This document shows positions 45,752-55,097 of a DNA stretch of 64,000 nucleotides, in pieces (position 1 is the first letter of the stretch; the number at the start of each line of letters is the position of its first letter). The stretch is from Berberis thunbergii (Eukaryota > Streptophyta > Magnoliopsida > Ranunculales > Berberidaceae): contig QNQO01007595.1 of the NCBI GenBank assembly GCA_003290165.1, positions 124,001-188,000 of the forward strand. Reading direction: 5' to 3'. The notes beneath the pieces are model-generated. The model did no database searches. It saw only the letters and a list, made by a program, of their open reading frames with translations, and was not told the origin of the DNA. A program made the position numbers and the translations under genes.

Positions 45752-47225
45752 TAGGGGTGGGCACGGGACGGGATGGGACGAGATATGCCCATCCCTATCC
45801 CATCCCGTTCATACGGGATCGGGACGGGACGGGATGGGAAAAACCTCATCCCGACCTCGTCCCATCCCAAACGGGTTCGGGACGGGACGGGATCAGTGGG
45901 AAGCCTGGACTACTGGAAAATATTAATAATTAATTCTTAAATACACACACACACATGTATGTATTTTCTCTCTCTCTAGTTGATGACATTACTGCTTAAT
46001 TGGCTCATATGAAGCGTGACCAAGAACATTAGGATGTCATACATACTGATAAGAGTTGGCAAATTACTTGAGATGGGTAATTCATTAGTTGGATCAGGTT
46101 TCTTTTTGAGTTTCATCATGAATGACCTAAGGATACTAACTAGATGAATTGCACTTCACAAGGTTTTATTCACAACAGGTGTGACCAGAAAGCCTTACTA
46201 ATATGTGCAGATTTTCTCCTACAGTTCTAAACCAGACGAATCCAATAATCAAACTAATGAACAGCTGTGTAATCAATTTCTAAGTCATGATTAAAATGTT
46301 TTAATACATCTCACTAAGTGCTCATAGAATTATTATTTTTTTCCTAATTTTATTTTGCAATGAAGTTCACAATCTCTTTATAAAGGATTTGAGTTTATAT
46401 TGACCGAAACTTCTCTTCTTTTTTTTCAGCCAGCGATTGCAATTGTTTTAGGCTTTATTGGCTGTAAAATGATTTCTGATTTTTTTGGTGGGTATTTTCC
46501 AATTAAAAGCCCTGTCATTTTTTTTATTCATATATTCAAGTAGGATACTTACAATGTTGCATTCTTCTTGCAGGATACCATGTATCAACTGAGGTGTCTC
46601 TGGGTTTTGTTGCAAGTAGTTTAAGTGGAGGGGTGCTGTTGAATCTCATGAAAAAGTCCGAATGATAGAGCTAAGAAGCAAAAAAGAGAAGGTAAAGAAT
46701 TTTGTTCTCTTTTCCTCTCAGGCATTTTCCTTTTCACTCTTTAAAATTGATGCCAAACTTTTTAAGGGCATTAACTTAAGCATCATGATAGACTTTTGTA
46801 TAGAAACTGAGTTTAAGTATATTGAATGCAGAGATTAGACAACGATGGCTTCGTGCACCTAAGATGTTGCTGATGTTCAATATGACCAAATGATCACACA
46901 GTATTAGTTGATTTTCCCTTTTCCAAGGAGCGAATTCTTGATCCAATAAATAATGGGTCTTGAGTCTTGAATTAAATATTAATAATACATACATGTGTGC
47001 GTGTGTGTGTATTTTTAAGAATTAAAAATATTAATAATTAATATTAAAAAATTAGTTCGGGACGGGACGGGATTGGCGGGATTGAAAATCTTCATCCCAT
47101 CCCATCCCATTCTAGATCGGGACGGGACGGGATCGGGATGAAATTATTCAATCCCATTAAGACCCGGAAAAATCGGGACGGGATCGGGACGAGAACGGGA
47201 TCGCGGGATGGGATGCCCACCCCTA
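45752..47225. mobile_element. hAT element that captured a TerC gene fragment
   Basis: Ends TAGGGGTGGGCACGGGACGG (45752) and CGGGATGGGATGCCCACCCCTA (to 47225) are inverted repeats. Perfect 8-bp target duplications CCTCTAGT flank it (45744-45751 and 47226-47233). Subterminal GGGACGGGACGGGAT runs are typical of this hAT family. There is no transposase. It is inserted in the gag of the Tat-like element and carries the last two exons and introns of a TerC gene. Confidence 0.9.
46430..46665 (+). pseudogene. Captured 3' exons of a chloroplast TerC-family membrane protein
   Basis: Exon 46430-46487 encodes PAIAIVLGFIGCKMISDFF, a membrane helix. Exon 46574-46665 encodes (G)YHVSTEVSLGFVASSLSGG and then VLLNLMKKSE-stop. 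TTTTTTTCAG|, G|GTGGGT and TTGCAG| borders are intact and in phase, with no stop. This matches the C-terminus of plant thylakoid TerC proteins, which help insert thylakoid membrane proteins. All upstream exons and the promoter are missing, so no full protein can be made. The clean frame means a recent capture or chance preservation. Confidence 0.8.
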
Positions 47226-47487
47226 CCTCTAGTGCTTCTGCGATTTGTTGCATCTAGGTTGACAATAAATCTACCCTTGGGTCCGTCGTGGCTGCCACCG
47301 GCGTGGGGGTTTGAGGGGGTTCCTCTCGTGGTGGTGGTGGAACGAGCGACGCTCTGCCAGTTTGAGGGTTCCACAACATCTCCATTGTTGCGAGACCTTG
47401 TTGTCACCATCTTTCTGGTTCTCTGAGAAAGATGGTACTATTGTTTCTTCTTAGGAACTCTATCGTTCCCCACGGACGGTGCCAAAC

Positions 47488-48118
47488 TGATGTAATCGAT
47501 TCATGCTCTCCTTCCTCGTCTTTACCTAGACCTGCACAAGTAGCACACGTGAGCCAAGGACCACCGTGTGGCGGTCAAGGACACTTCGATGCTTAAGTTA
47601 GATAAGGCTTAGGAGAGACTTAAAGCTATAAATTGGGATTTTGTAGCGTACCTTAAGTTCATCGACTTTATCTCCATTTTATAGTGTGAGATTCCTTGTT
47701 CGGTTAGGCCTTTGATGGCGTAGTTTAGGGAAATAGATCTTGCTGGACATCCTTTCTTGTTTGGGAGGTGTCCATGAAGGGTAGTTTCCCTTCATGACTT
47801 GTGCTCTAGTATTTGTTTCCTAATCGGATTCGATGTACTATTGGCTTTCCTATATTGGGTCGATCCCCCATATACTTTCCTTTTGAGGACTTACTCTTGC
47901 CTTATCAGAGCTTACAAGTATTAGGCTTAACCGCATGACGTATGGGCTTATTAAGGCACTGCAATTCGAGTCAAACGTTCTGGAATCTGCTAATAGTGAG
48001 CTTAATGATGTCTGGGCCTCGCTGGATTGAACATGAAATTGAGTTTGTTTTATTTTGTTGATGAGATTATCATGACACATATACGGTGCTGATCAAATGA
48101 CGGTTTGATGTATCATCA
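47488..48118 (-). repeat. 5' LTR of the Tat-like element
   Basis: 631 bp, followed by AGTAC. Collinear with 40342-41045 except for a deletion and many substitutions, so the element is much older than the chromovirus to its left. Confidence 0.85.
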
Positions 48119-48409
48119 AGTACAAATTCAAATTTGAATTCGGTAAATTGTGTTCTAATCCAAATCTGATACAAAATTATTTAAAATTGCATTTTGCAAT
48201 TAAAGATCTCAAAAGAATTAATAAAAAAAGTTTTTTTTTGAAAATTTATAATTGGAATTTTAGTGTGATACTGGTAAAAGCAACAACCATTTGAATGCAC
48301 ATGCGTGGCACAAAGACATATAACATTATATCACACTTCAGTCAAAGGTGTTAATACTTTTTAAATGAATTGCGTCACCATTTGCTTGCTCCTCAAAAAA
48401 TTTTTGTCG

Positions 48410-48700
48410 TTCTAGCCAGCCTTGCTTGCTGGCCTTGAGCACGCCTGGACCCTCTTAGGCACGAGCGCCTCGACACTCCGTGGCACGTGCTTGGTCAGAG
48501 AAAGGCTGGAGAAAAAGTAACACCCGATTCGTTTGTTTTTCCGTTTGTTAGGTTTCCATCTAAAAAAAAGACAACAAATAGATAGTCGTTCAACCAGCCA
48601 TCAACCAAGAGTCCCCAAGATCTTCTCGACCTCGACCAAGATCTTCTCGACTATGATCTTTTCGACCAAGATTACTAGCACTTATGTTTCTACAATACCA
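48410..48700 (+). repeat. MULE C left terminal inverted repeat
   Basis: The first ~90 bp match the right end closely. CACGTG is at 48484-48489. Further in, GACCAAGATCTTCTCGAC repeats pair with AGAAGATCTTGG repeats at 54835-54870. The arm is decayed compared with those of MULEs A and B. Confidence 0.75.
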
Positions 48701-49493
48701 AAGGTAACACACTGTCACTTGTCTTGAAATTTTTTCTTCTCCGGGTCTTTGCAATCTCAATGCTTCTTTTACATTTAGGTTTCTGATGAATGTTTGGTTC
48801 ATTTTCATTGATAATGTTAATCAAATTCAACTCTAATTTTCAAGAAATAGAGATTTTTATGTTACATTTTGCACCATTATGTTACTTTTAGACCATTGAA
48901 ATTGCCTTGCTTGTTCATTTGGTGCGTGTTTTCACTTGTTTAGAGTCTGTGTTTTGCTCTTCACAACATAATGTGGTTTGGATCTGCATCATTTTGTTGA
49001 GTTTTTGTAGCTAAATTTCACTCGACCAAGATTGTTGCTTCACCAAGGGAGGGTAGCAACTTTGTGTTGTTTGGCTTCAGCCGACTCTTAGCTACAGTGT
49101 GTAATAAGTTTATTTTATTTTTGCTAATGTTAGGGATCAGTAAATCTTTTGTGTTGCTCTCTATCATTCCAAGCTCTTCTCGAACTCTTTCGTTTCCATC
49201 CAGATAAAGGTAACTCTTTCAGTTCAGTAATATCTCAACATTTAAGTAATTGGAAGTTCAAATTATTTTAGCTAGTTAGCGTCATGTTTAAGGATACATT
49301 TTTTCATTAGCTTGTATTGTATAGTACTTCTATTGTATAGTCTATTTGGCCGGAACTACCTGTATTACAACTCTGGTGGATCCTCAGTTGCAACATTGTT
49401 CCCCAAAATAGACTAGACAAGGTAATAGTATTAGGGCTATTAGTTGTGCATTTATGTTATAATAGTTGTTGTATATTATAACACATATTTCAG

Positions 49494-51578
49494 GAATAGA
49501 TGGTATAAAAGATAATGAATGGATGGAGAAAGAAGAAAATTTAGAAGAGATAAGGGATCATACAGAAGGGATGGAATCTAACAACATTGATGAGTACCAA
49601 GTTTATTATCATGATTATGGTAATAAAATAGGATTTCCAGTGAAAGTAAGGAATACTGAAAGAGATGAATATGGAAAACCTAAATACACTACGCTTGCAT
49701 GTAGTCGGTCTGGGCAGCATAAAAGTAAATAAAAAAGTGTTGTAAAATTGTGTGGTATAAGTAAATGTGGATGTTTGGCTAAGATTAGAGCTCGAATACG
49801 CTCCGATAGAACAGTGTTACTGACACGAGTAACACTCGATCACAATCATTAATTGAGCCCCGGAAAATCACGATTTTATCCGAAAAATAGGGTTATGAGC
49901 TCATATGTCAAAAAGAAGCTAGATTATAATGATAGGGTGGGTATTAGGCCAAGTAAGAGTTTTTCTTCATGTGTAGTTGAAGCTAGTGGTCATGATAGTC
50001 GACCATTTTCCCAGAAAGATTGTTACAATTATCTGAATAGAATGAGGAGGTTGAGACTTGGTTAGGGGGATGCAGCGACACTTCATAACTACTTCCAAAA
50101 AATGCAAGCTAACAATGCCGATTTCTTTTATATGATGAATTTGGATGATAAAGGAAGGTTGAGAAATGTCTTTTGGGCTGACGCATGGAGCAGAAAAACT
50201 TACAAGAAGTTTGGAGATGTTGTTACTTTTGACACTACATACTTAACAAATAAGTATGAGATGTCATTTGTTCCTTTTGTTTGGGTGAATCATCGCCAGT
50301 CAATTCTTTTGTAGATTGATATGTGGTGAGACCAATGAAGAATTTGTTTTGTTTTTCCAAACTTGGCTTGTGTGTATGAATTGCAATGCTCTGACTACTA
50401 CAATTACTGATCAAGATAGGGCAATGAAGAGGGCCATTGAAATTGTATTTCCCAGCACACGACACAGATGGTGTTTGTGGTATATTATGAAGAAATTGCC
50501 TGAAAAGCTATCCGGTTGCAATCAATATGAGGCAATCAAGTTTGCAATGCAAAGAGCAGTTTACGATTCTCTGTCTCATGAAGAACTTGAAATAAATTGG
50601 CATGGTTTCACTGAGAAATATTATCTGCAAGAAAATGATTGGTTGAGTGGGTTGTATCTTGAAATGATGCATTGGGTGCCAACATATTAAATAAATACTT
50701 TTTGGGCAGGGATATCTTGAACTCAAAGGAGTGAAAGCATGAATGTTTTTTTTTTATGGTTATGTAAATTCGAAAACCACTTTGAAGCAATTCATAGAAC
50801 AATATGAGAATACACTATGAAGTAAGGTTCAAAAGGAAGCTGAAGAGGACTTTAAATCATTCAACCGAAAGATTCCTTGCATTACTCCTTATGCAATAGA
50901 GAAAACTTTTCAAGCTACCTACACTACAAATAAATTTAAGGAGTTCCAAAAAGAGATAGCAGGGAATATATGTTGTAGAATTTGTAGTGAAGTTATGGAG
51001 GGAGTGGCTTTGAGGTATACAATGTTAAACAAGACTTGGTGATAGGAGATAGACAACGCTCAGTCAATTTTATAGTATATTTTAACGTCGTCGACTTCAA
51101 TATCAAGTGTACTTATCAATTATTTGAGTTCAAGGGGATCTTATGCAAACATGTATTAAAAGTCTTGCTTGAAAGAGAGATTCATGTTGTACCAGATAAA
51201 TATGTTTTTCGGAGGTGGAGGAAAGATGTGAAGATGGCTCATACAAAGGTTAAGATTGTTTATTTTGATTGGGGAATGAAGCCTGAAAATCAACGGTTTG
51301 ATAAGATGTGCAATGCCTTCTATGAAATGGCCGACTATGCTGCTGAGGATGAAAAGAAGACATGCCAAGTTCAAGAATGGATCACTTTGAAAATGGAGCA
51401 ACTTAAAACTGATGATGGTGATGAGCGTGTTGATTCACAGGGGTTTTTGGAATTAGGCACCAATACTACTAGTTATGGGATCCATATTCATAGTCCAGTA
51501 CCGATTCCTAGCAAAGGCCAACGTTCTAATTCAATGATGCAATCCACCGTTGAAAAAATTTGTAAAAAGATACAATGA
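49494..51578 (+). pseudogene. FAR1/FHY3-like MULE transposase (MULE C)
   Basis: Begins after an ATTTCAG splice-like acceptor. The start ATG used in MULE B is ATA here. In order: FAR1 DNA-binding domain (YYHDYGNKIGFPVKV to TLDHNH, ~49600-49850); linker (MSSYVKKKLDYNDR, ~49895); MULE transposase domain with FDTTYLTN (first Asp ~50231) and ITDQDRAMKRAI (second Asp ~50410); TRHRWCLWYIMKKLPEKL; a MHWVPTY end near 50690; and a SWIM-type zinc finger (KCTYQLFEFKGILCKH, ~51105-51152, with Tyr in place of one Cys). Stops at about 49730, 49848, 50063, 50314 and 50690, plus frame changes, make it non-functional. It is the fuller of the two transposase copies and shows what MULE B lost. Confidence 0.9.
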
Positions 51579-52193
51579 AAAAAAATATGAAAGAAGCAAA
51601 TAAGGAGCAGGTCATTGAGAAGAATGTGGTATGTTTTGCAATATATGTTTTATGAATATATATTTTCTTAAGTCAAGAATATTAAATTTTATTTACACAT
51701 GTCATTTGTAGGGTTTTACCCAAATTGGAGTTGAAGGTTCATAATATATGACACCTTGTTCATTAAATCCCAATACACGGGTTTGTCTTTAATATATTTA
51801 CAGACACATAACTATCACTTATGATTTGTATATTTGTCCTCTTTAAGGATGAAACAATGGGGTCATAATATTCACAATCTGGTGTTCCAATTGAAGGAAT
51901 TGATCATTTTTATTCGTTGTTCTCACATGTATATAAATATTGTTTCTTAATATTCATTTTATTTTTGCAGTGCAACTCTTTATTATTATTTTTTTTTGCA
52001 GCCACTAGCTTCAAACAACAACATGGAGCTGATAGATTATAGGTCGTTGTGAATTCAAATTAGCAAGATCAGACCATTTCTCAATCAACAAGTTATTTTG
52101 ATAGTTTAGTGAATTCTACACATAAATTAGTGCTTGAAATCTCTTTTGGAGCATTGGTTCCTTCCTCAATTTTGATTTTTCTTTGCTCCAACA

Positions 52194-52697
52194 ATACACC
52201 CTATCAAGAATGAGCTAAAGGACCCCTCACAGATGAAATCAATAGTACGGTCATCGCTCACCCTATGTTGTAGTGTGTATGTTGCTACTAGTTTGTTCGT
52301 CTTATTTTTAGAAAATACACTGGATGATGTATAAGAAAACTTTGACATAGATTTGGGGATCCCATATAGTGTGTTGTTGAATGATGTGGTGAGAGTGAGC
52401 TACGGTCTCCATCTGATGTTGGTGTTCCCAATTGTGTTCTTCTCACTTCAGCTCAATCTTGATGGTTTGTTATTTCCTTATGTTGTCCCAATCACACTTG
52501 ACGATCAATGATTTGCTTCCATCACGGTTGCTTTGATGTCTTTGATATTTCTTAGGGCTAATTTTGTTCCCAGCATATGGGATGCATTTCAGTTTACTAG
52601 AGCCACTGCTACCCAACATACAAAGAAGGATAAAATTTTTGGCATGGTTGATGATATTGTTGGGAGTGTCTTCAAGTATAGTGGTCATTTAAAGTGA
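52194..52697 (+). pseudogene. Captured AVT6-like amino-acid transporter fragment
   Basis: One continuous frame reads IHPIKNELKDPSQMKSIVRS, then a membrane stretch (LTLCCSVYVATSLFVLFL), ENFDIDLGIPYSVLLNDVVR, VSYGLHLMLVFPIVFF, LNLDGLLFP and FVPSIWDAFQFTRATAT. This is the C-terminal half of the plant AVT6/SLC38-type amino-acid transporters, which export amino acids across the vacuolar or endomembrane. No introns are seen. Stops are TAA after LDDV and TGA after LDDQ. About 25 residues are missing between FQFTRATAT and TKKDKI. It sits between the two MULE C genes in transposase orientation, as expected for a gene fragment acquired by a MULE. Confidence 0.8.
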
Positions 52698-53392
52698 TCT
52701 TTACAACATGTTCTAAGACAAACCGTAGAGGTGTTTGATACTGTCGATACTGTAACATCAAAGTCAGGGATGATGATAAATTGAGATAACGAAATCTGCA
52801 GTTAGTAGTTTCAATTTTATGGTGATTTCATTATATTTGTTATCTGATAGTTAGAATACAGAGGAACATGATATTATATACTTGAAACAATGTAATTGTC
52901 ATGATCTGATTCAATTTGAAAACACATTGTTTTTCAATAAATTTTGTTTATCCACAATGTATGATTATGACTTACTTCAACTAGAGTAACCTACATTTTA
53001 GGATCAAAACAGCTCATTTCATGGAAACTCCCCAACTTGCATAAAACCATACAAAAGAAACCCCTCATATTCCTTTACAATTCCAATAGTCCACCATATA
53101 TCGTAAGAATCAACCCCAAACCAACATCTATAATCTCCTGCTACACAGTCCGACCTTTCATACTTCCACCAGAGTGATTTCTTTGAAAACCACCAGCTAG
53201 AAAATATAATAAAAAAAGCTGTGAAAATATACTGAGCATTGGACTTTGACACTATAATATATGTACAAAATAAAACTTCGCATATGCAGTAATATGAATT
53301 TGCAAAACCAATAGCTTGACAAAGTATTCATTGAGCAAAACCAAATATCTTGACATTACATATTACATATTTATGTAGCTTCACCTTACACA

Positions 53393-53773
53393 TCATTCTC
53401 CTAAAAGCTTCAAGAAAAATAGTACAAGTATCATCATAATTACTACTAATAAAGCGTTGATTACGTCCCTTGTAAAAGCCCAATGACCGTTGTTCCATTG
53501 GGTGTCATTTCTTTGATCATTATTTGTTTTTGTTTGACCGTAAGAAATGCGATCATTAACTTTCACATCTTCATTGTTGTTTCTCGCCTCCCTGTCTTTT
53601 CTCGCCTCTTTTGAGCGAACTCACAAGTCATATGCCTCGTATGCTTTGGCAGCTGATGTAAACCCCTTATACAAAACACCCCTATACCCTGATACCTTTA
53701 ATAAACATCCTGACAAGTTTAGGTATACTTTGAGTTTACGATCACGATACACAATGTATGCTTTGACTGGCAT
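53393..53773 (-). pseudogene. Viroplasmin-like domain plus C-terminal membrane helix; second gene of MULE C
   Basis: A 127-codon minus-strand frame starts at ATG 53773, just after an AAATGCAG acceptor-like site. It has a single stop, a TGA at codon 51 where MULE B has TGG. The N-terminal domain (YIVYRDRKLKVYLN, then VSGYRGVLYKGFTSAAKAYE) has the pattern of the viroplasmin/RNase H1 N-terminal domain. A charged linker (ARKDREARNNNEDV) is followed by NNGHWAFTRDV, a ~20-residue hydrophobic helix and KLLGE. Frame and architecture match 21963-22340 of MULE B. It converges on the transposase gene, like mudrB on mudrA in MuDR, but I see no similarity to MURB. Apart from the one stop it is intact, so it decayed later than the transposase. 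The function is unknown; a tail-anchored nucleic-acid-binding protein is one inference. Confidence 0.75.
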
Positions 53774-54789
53774 TCCTGCATTTTTTTTTTAAATTCAGAA
53801 AAGCAAACAACAAGCAAAGCAAACAATGAAGATGAATTTTGCCAGAAAGGGTTACTGTATAAGCAAAATTTGAACAACGAATCAATAATTGGGTTCCTGT
53901 ATAAGTAGAATTTAAAACCAATCAAAAGTACTTTAAACAAAAGAATATGAATTTTTTTTTGAAAAATTGATTGTTACCATTGTCGATTGCCAAATCAGTC
54001 ACTCAGTTTGCTTCTACTAATCAGTATGGACTGAAGTCTTGTAACAGCATTATGTAGCCCAATCAAAATAGAAAAATAATAAACAAACCCATTGAAAATA
54101 GATTCTTGGATATGTTAGCTCAACCAAAACAGCCCCAAAAAAATGAAAATAAAAAATTAAAAAACCCTAAAATTCTGTAATAAAAAAAATGGGGTATCGA
54201 TCTTTACCTAACCTTGCTTAATCCAATCGAGTGGGTCATACTAAACTATTGAATTGATTGGATACAAAACACCCCAAACTCTGAAAATCGGAGGTGTAAA
54301 ACACATTAAACTCTTAAAATCGAAAATGTAAACACCCCAATCAATACTTTGAATCAATGGATGGATTGGGTACTACAAATCTAATGAATTGAATCGATTG
54401 GATTCAAAATATCTGAGAATAAAAACACTCCAAACCCTTAAAATAGAGAATCAAAACACGCTAGACTTGAAAATAAAAAATGAAAACACCCCAATCAAAA
54501 CAAACTGAATCAATCCATATATTGTAACATCGATTAACTGAAAATGGTCATGAAATGAGTAAAGAAATACAATTGTAACAACGATTAACCCAAAATGGGT
54601 TCACCCGAAAAACAACACACCTTTACATGAGTTTGCTTAGAAAATAAAAAGAACAAAAGGGTTTGCTTAGAAAATAAAGATGAATGTGAAGTTTGGTGAA
54701 AAAGGAAGGACTTTGACTAGGTTTTCTCAATCTGAGTTCGTACCTTTACCTTGCTTTGCTTGGTTGAGGAAGAAGAAAGAAAGGAACAC

Positions 54790-55097
54790 GTGCAACATTG
54801 TTGGTCGAGATGAGGACTCTGTGTTGAAAAGATCTTGGCTGAGAAGATCTTGGTTGAGAAGAGGAGGACTCTTGGAGAAGGAGATATGTTTAGGGTTTTT
54901 TAGATGGTTGAGAAGAGGAGGACTCTTGGGGAAGGAGATGGGGACTTTTGAATTGGGACTCTCCATTAACTCCCTTTTTTTTCTTTTGACTTTCCGTTAA
55001 CTCCCCCTTTTTCTATTCTTTGGACTTTTTCTGACCACGCACGTGCCCAGGAGGGTCCATGCATGCTCAAGGCCAGCAAGCAAGGCTGGCTAGAATT
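54790..55097 (-). repeat. MULE C right terminal inverted repeat
   Basis: Partner of 48410-48700. CACGTG at 55040-55045 is followed by CCCAGGAGGGTCCA, which also occurs in the MULE A ends. An internal GAAGAGGAGGACTCTTGG duplication lies at 54857-54930. Confidence 0.75.

Larger units (their letters stand above)
44628..47410 (-). pseudogene. Tat-type gag, interrupted by a hAT insertion
   Basis: Gag starts at 47410 with MVTTRSRNNGDVVEPSNWQ and stops being gag at 47233, where a hAT element is inserted. It resumes at 45743. The downstream part has the retrotransposon gag core (MREYVTHFNDELTLINDCSDD, then LDPPTNMADLLNNAQRYM) and a zinc-finger-like YCAYHKEDRHDTEDCIKLR near 44650-44710, typical of Tat/Ogre gag. 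Frame changes lie near 45180. A protease-like trace, FMVIDAPSTYNIIPGRPWL, follows near 44000-44090. Confidence 0.75.
40342..48118 (-). mobile_element. Tat-like Ty3/gypsy element reduced to gag and part of protease
   Basis: Direct repeats 40342-41045 and 47488-48118 start TGATGTA and end GATGTATCATCA. Target duplications AGTAT and AGTAC flank them (one mismatch). In minus orientation the 5' LTR is on the right. Beside it lies a primer-binding site TGGCACCGTCCGTGGGGA (about 47468-47485) of the kind used by Tat/Ogre elements. Beside the left LTR a purine tract CTTGGGGGAGTAG is present. The inside encodes gag and a protease-like segment but no recognisable RT, RNase H or integrase. A hAT element splits gag. 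Confidence 0.8.
48410..55097. mobile_element. MULE C: Mutator-like element with transposase, viroplasmin-TM gene and captured AVT6 fragment
   Basis: Left end TTCTAGCCAGCCTTGCTTGC (48410) is matched by its reverse complement GCAAGCAAGGCTGGCTAGAA at the right (to about 55097). Similarity continues through GGCCTTGAGCA, GGACCCTC and GCACGTGC, then in patches (CAAGATCTTCTCGACC-type, 48600-48670 versus 54800-54920). The FAR1-like transposase runs rightward (49494-51578), an AVT6-like fragment follows (52194-52697), and the viroplasmin-TM gene runs leftward (53773-53393). Flanks are A/T homopolymers, so a 9-bp target duplication cannot be assigned. Confidence 0.85.

Noticed and set aside
21963..53773. 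Viroplasmin domains as an endogenous caulimovirus (pararetrovirus) insertion
   Set aside because: No coat, movement, protease or RT sequence of that group is near either copy. Both copies lie inside MULE inverted repeats with a membrane tail not typical of viral viroplasmin.
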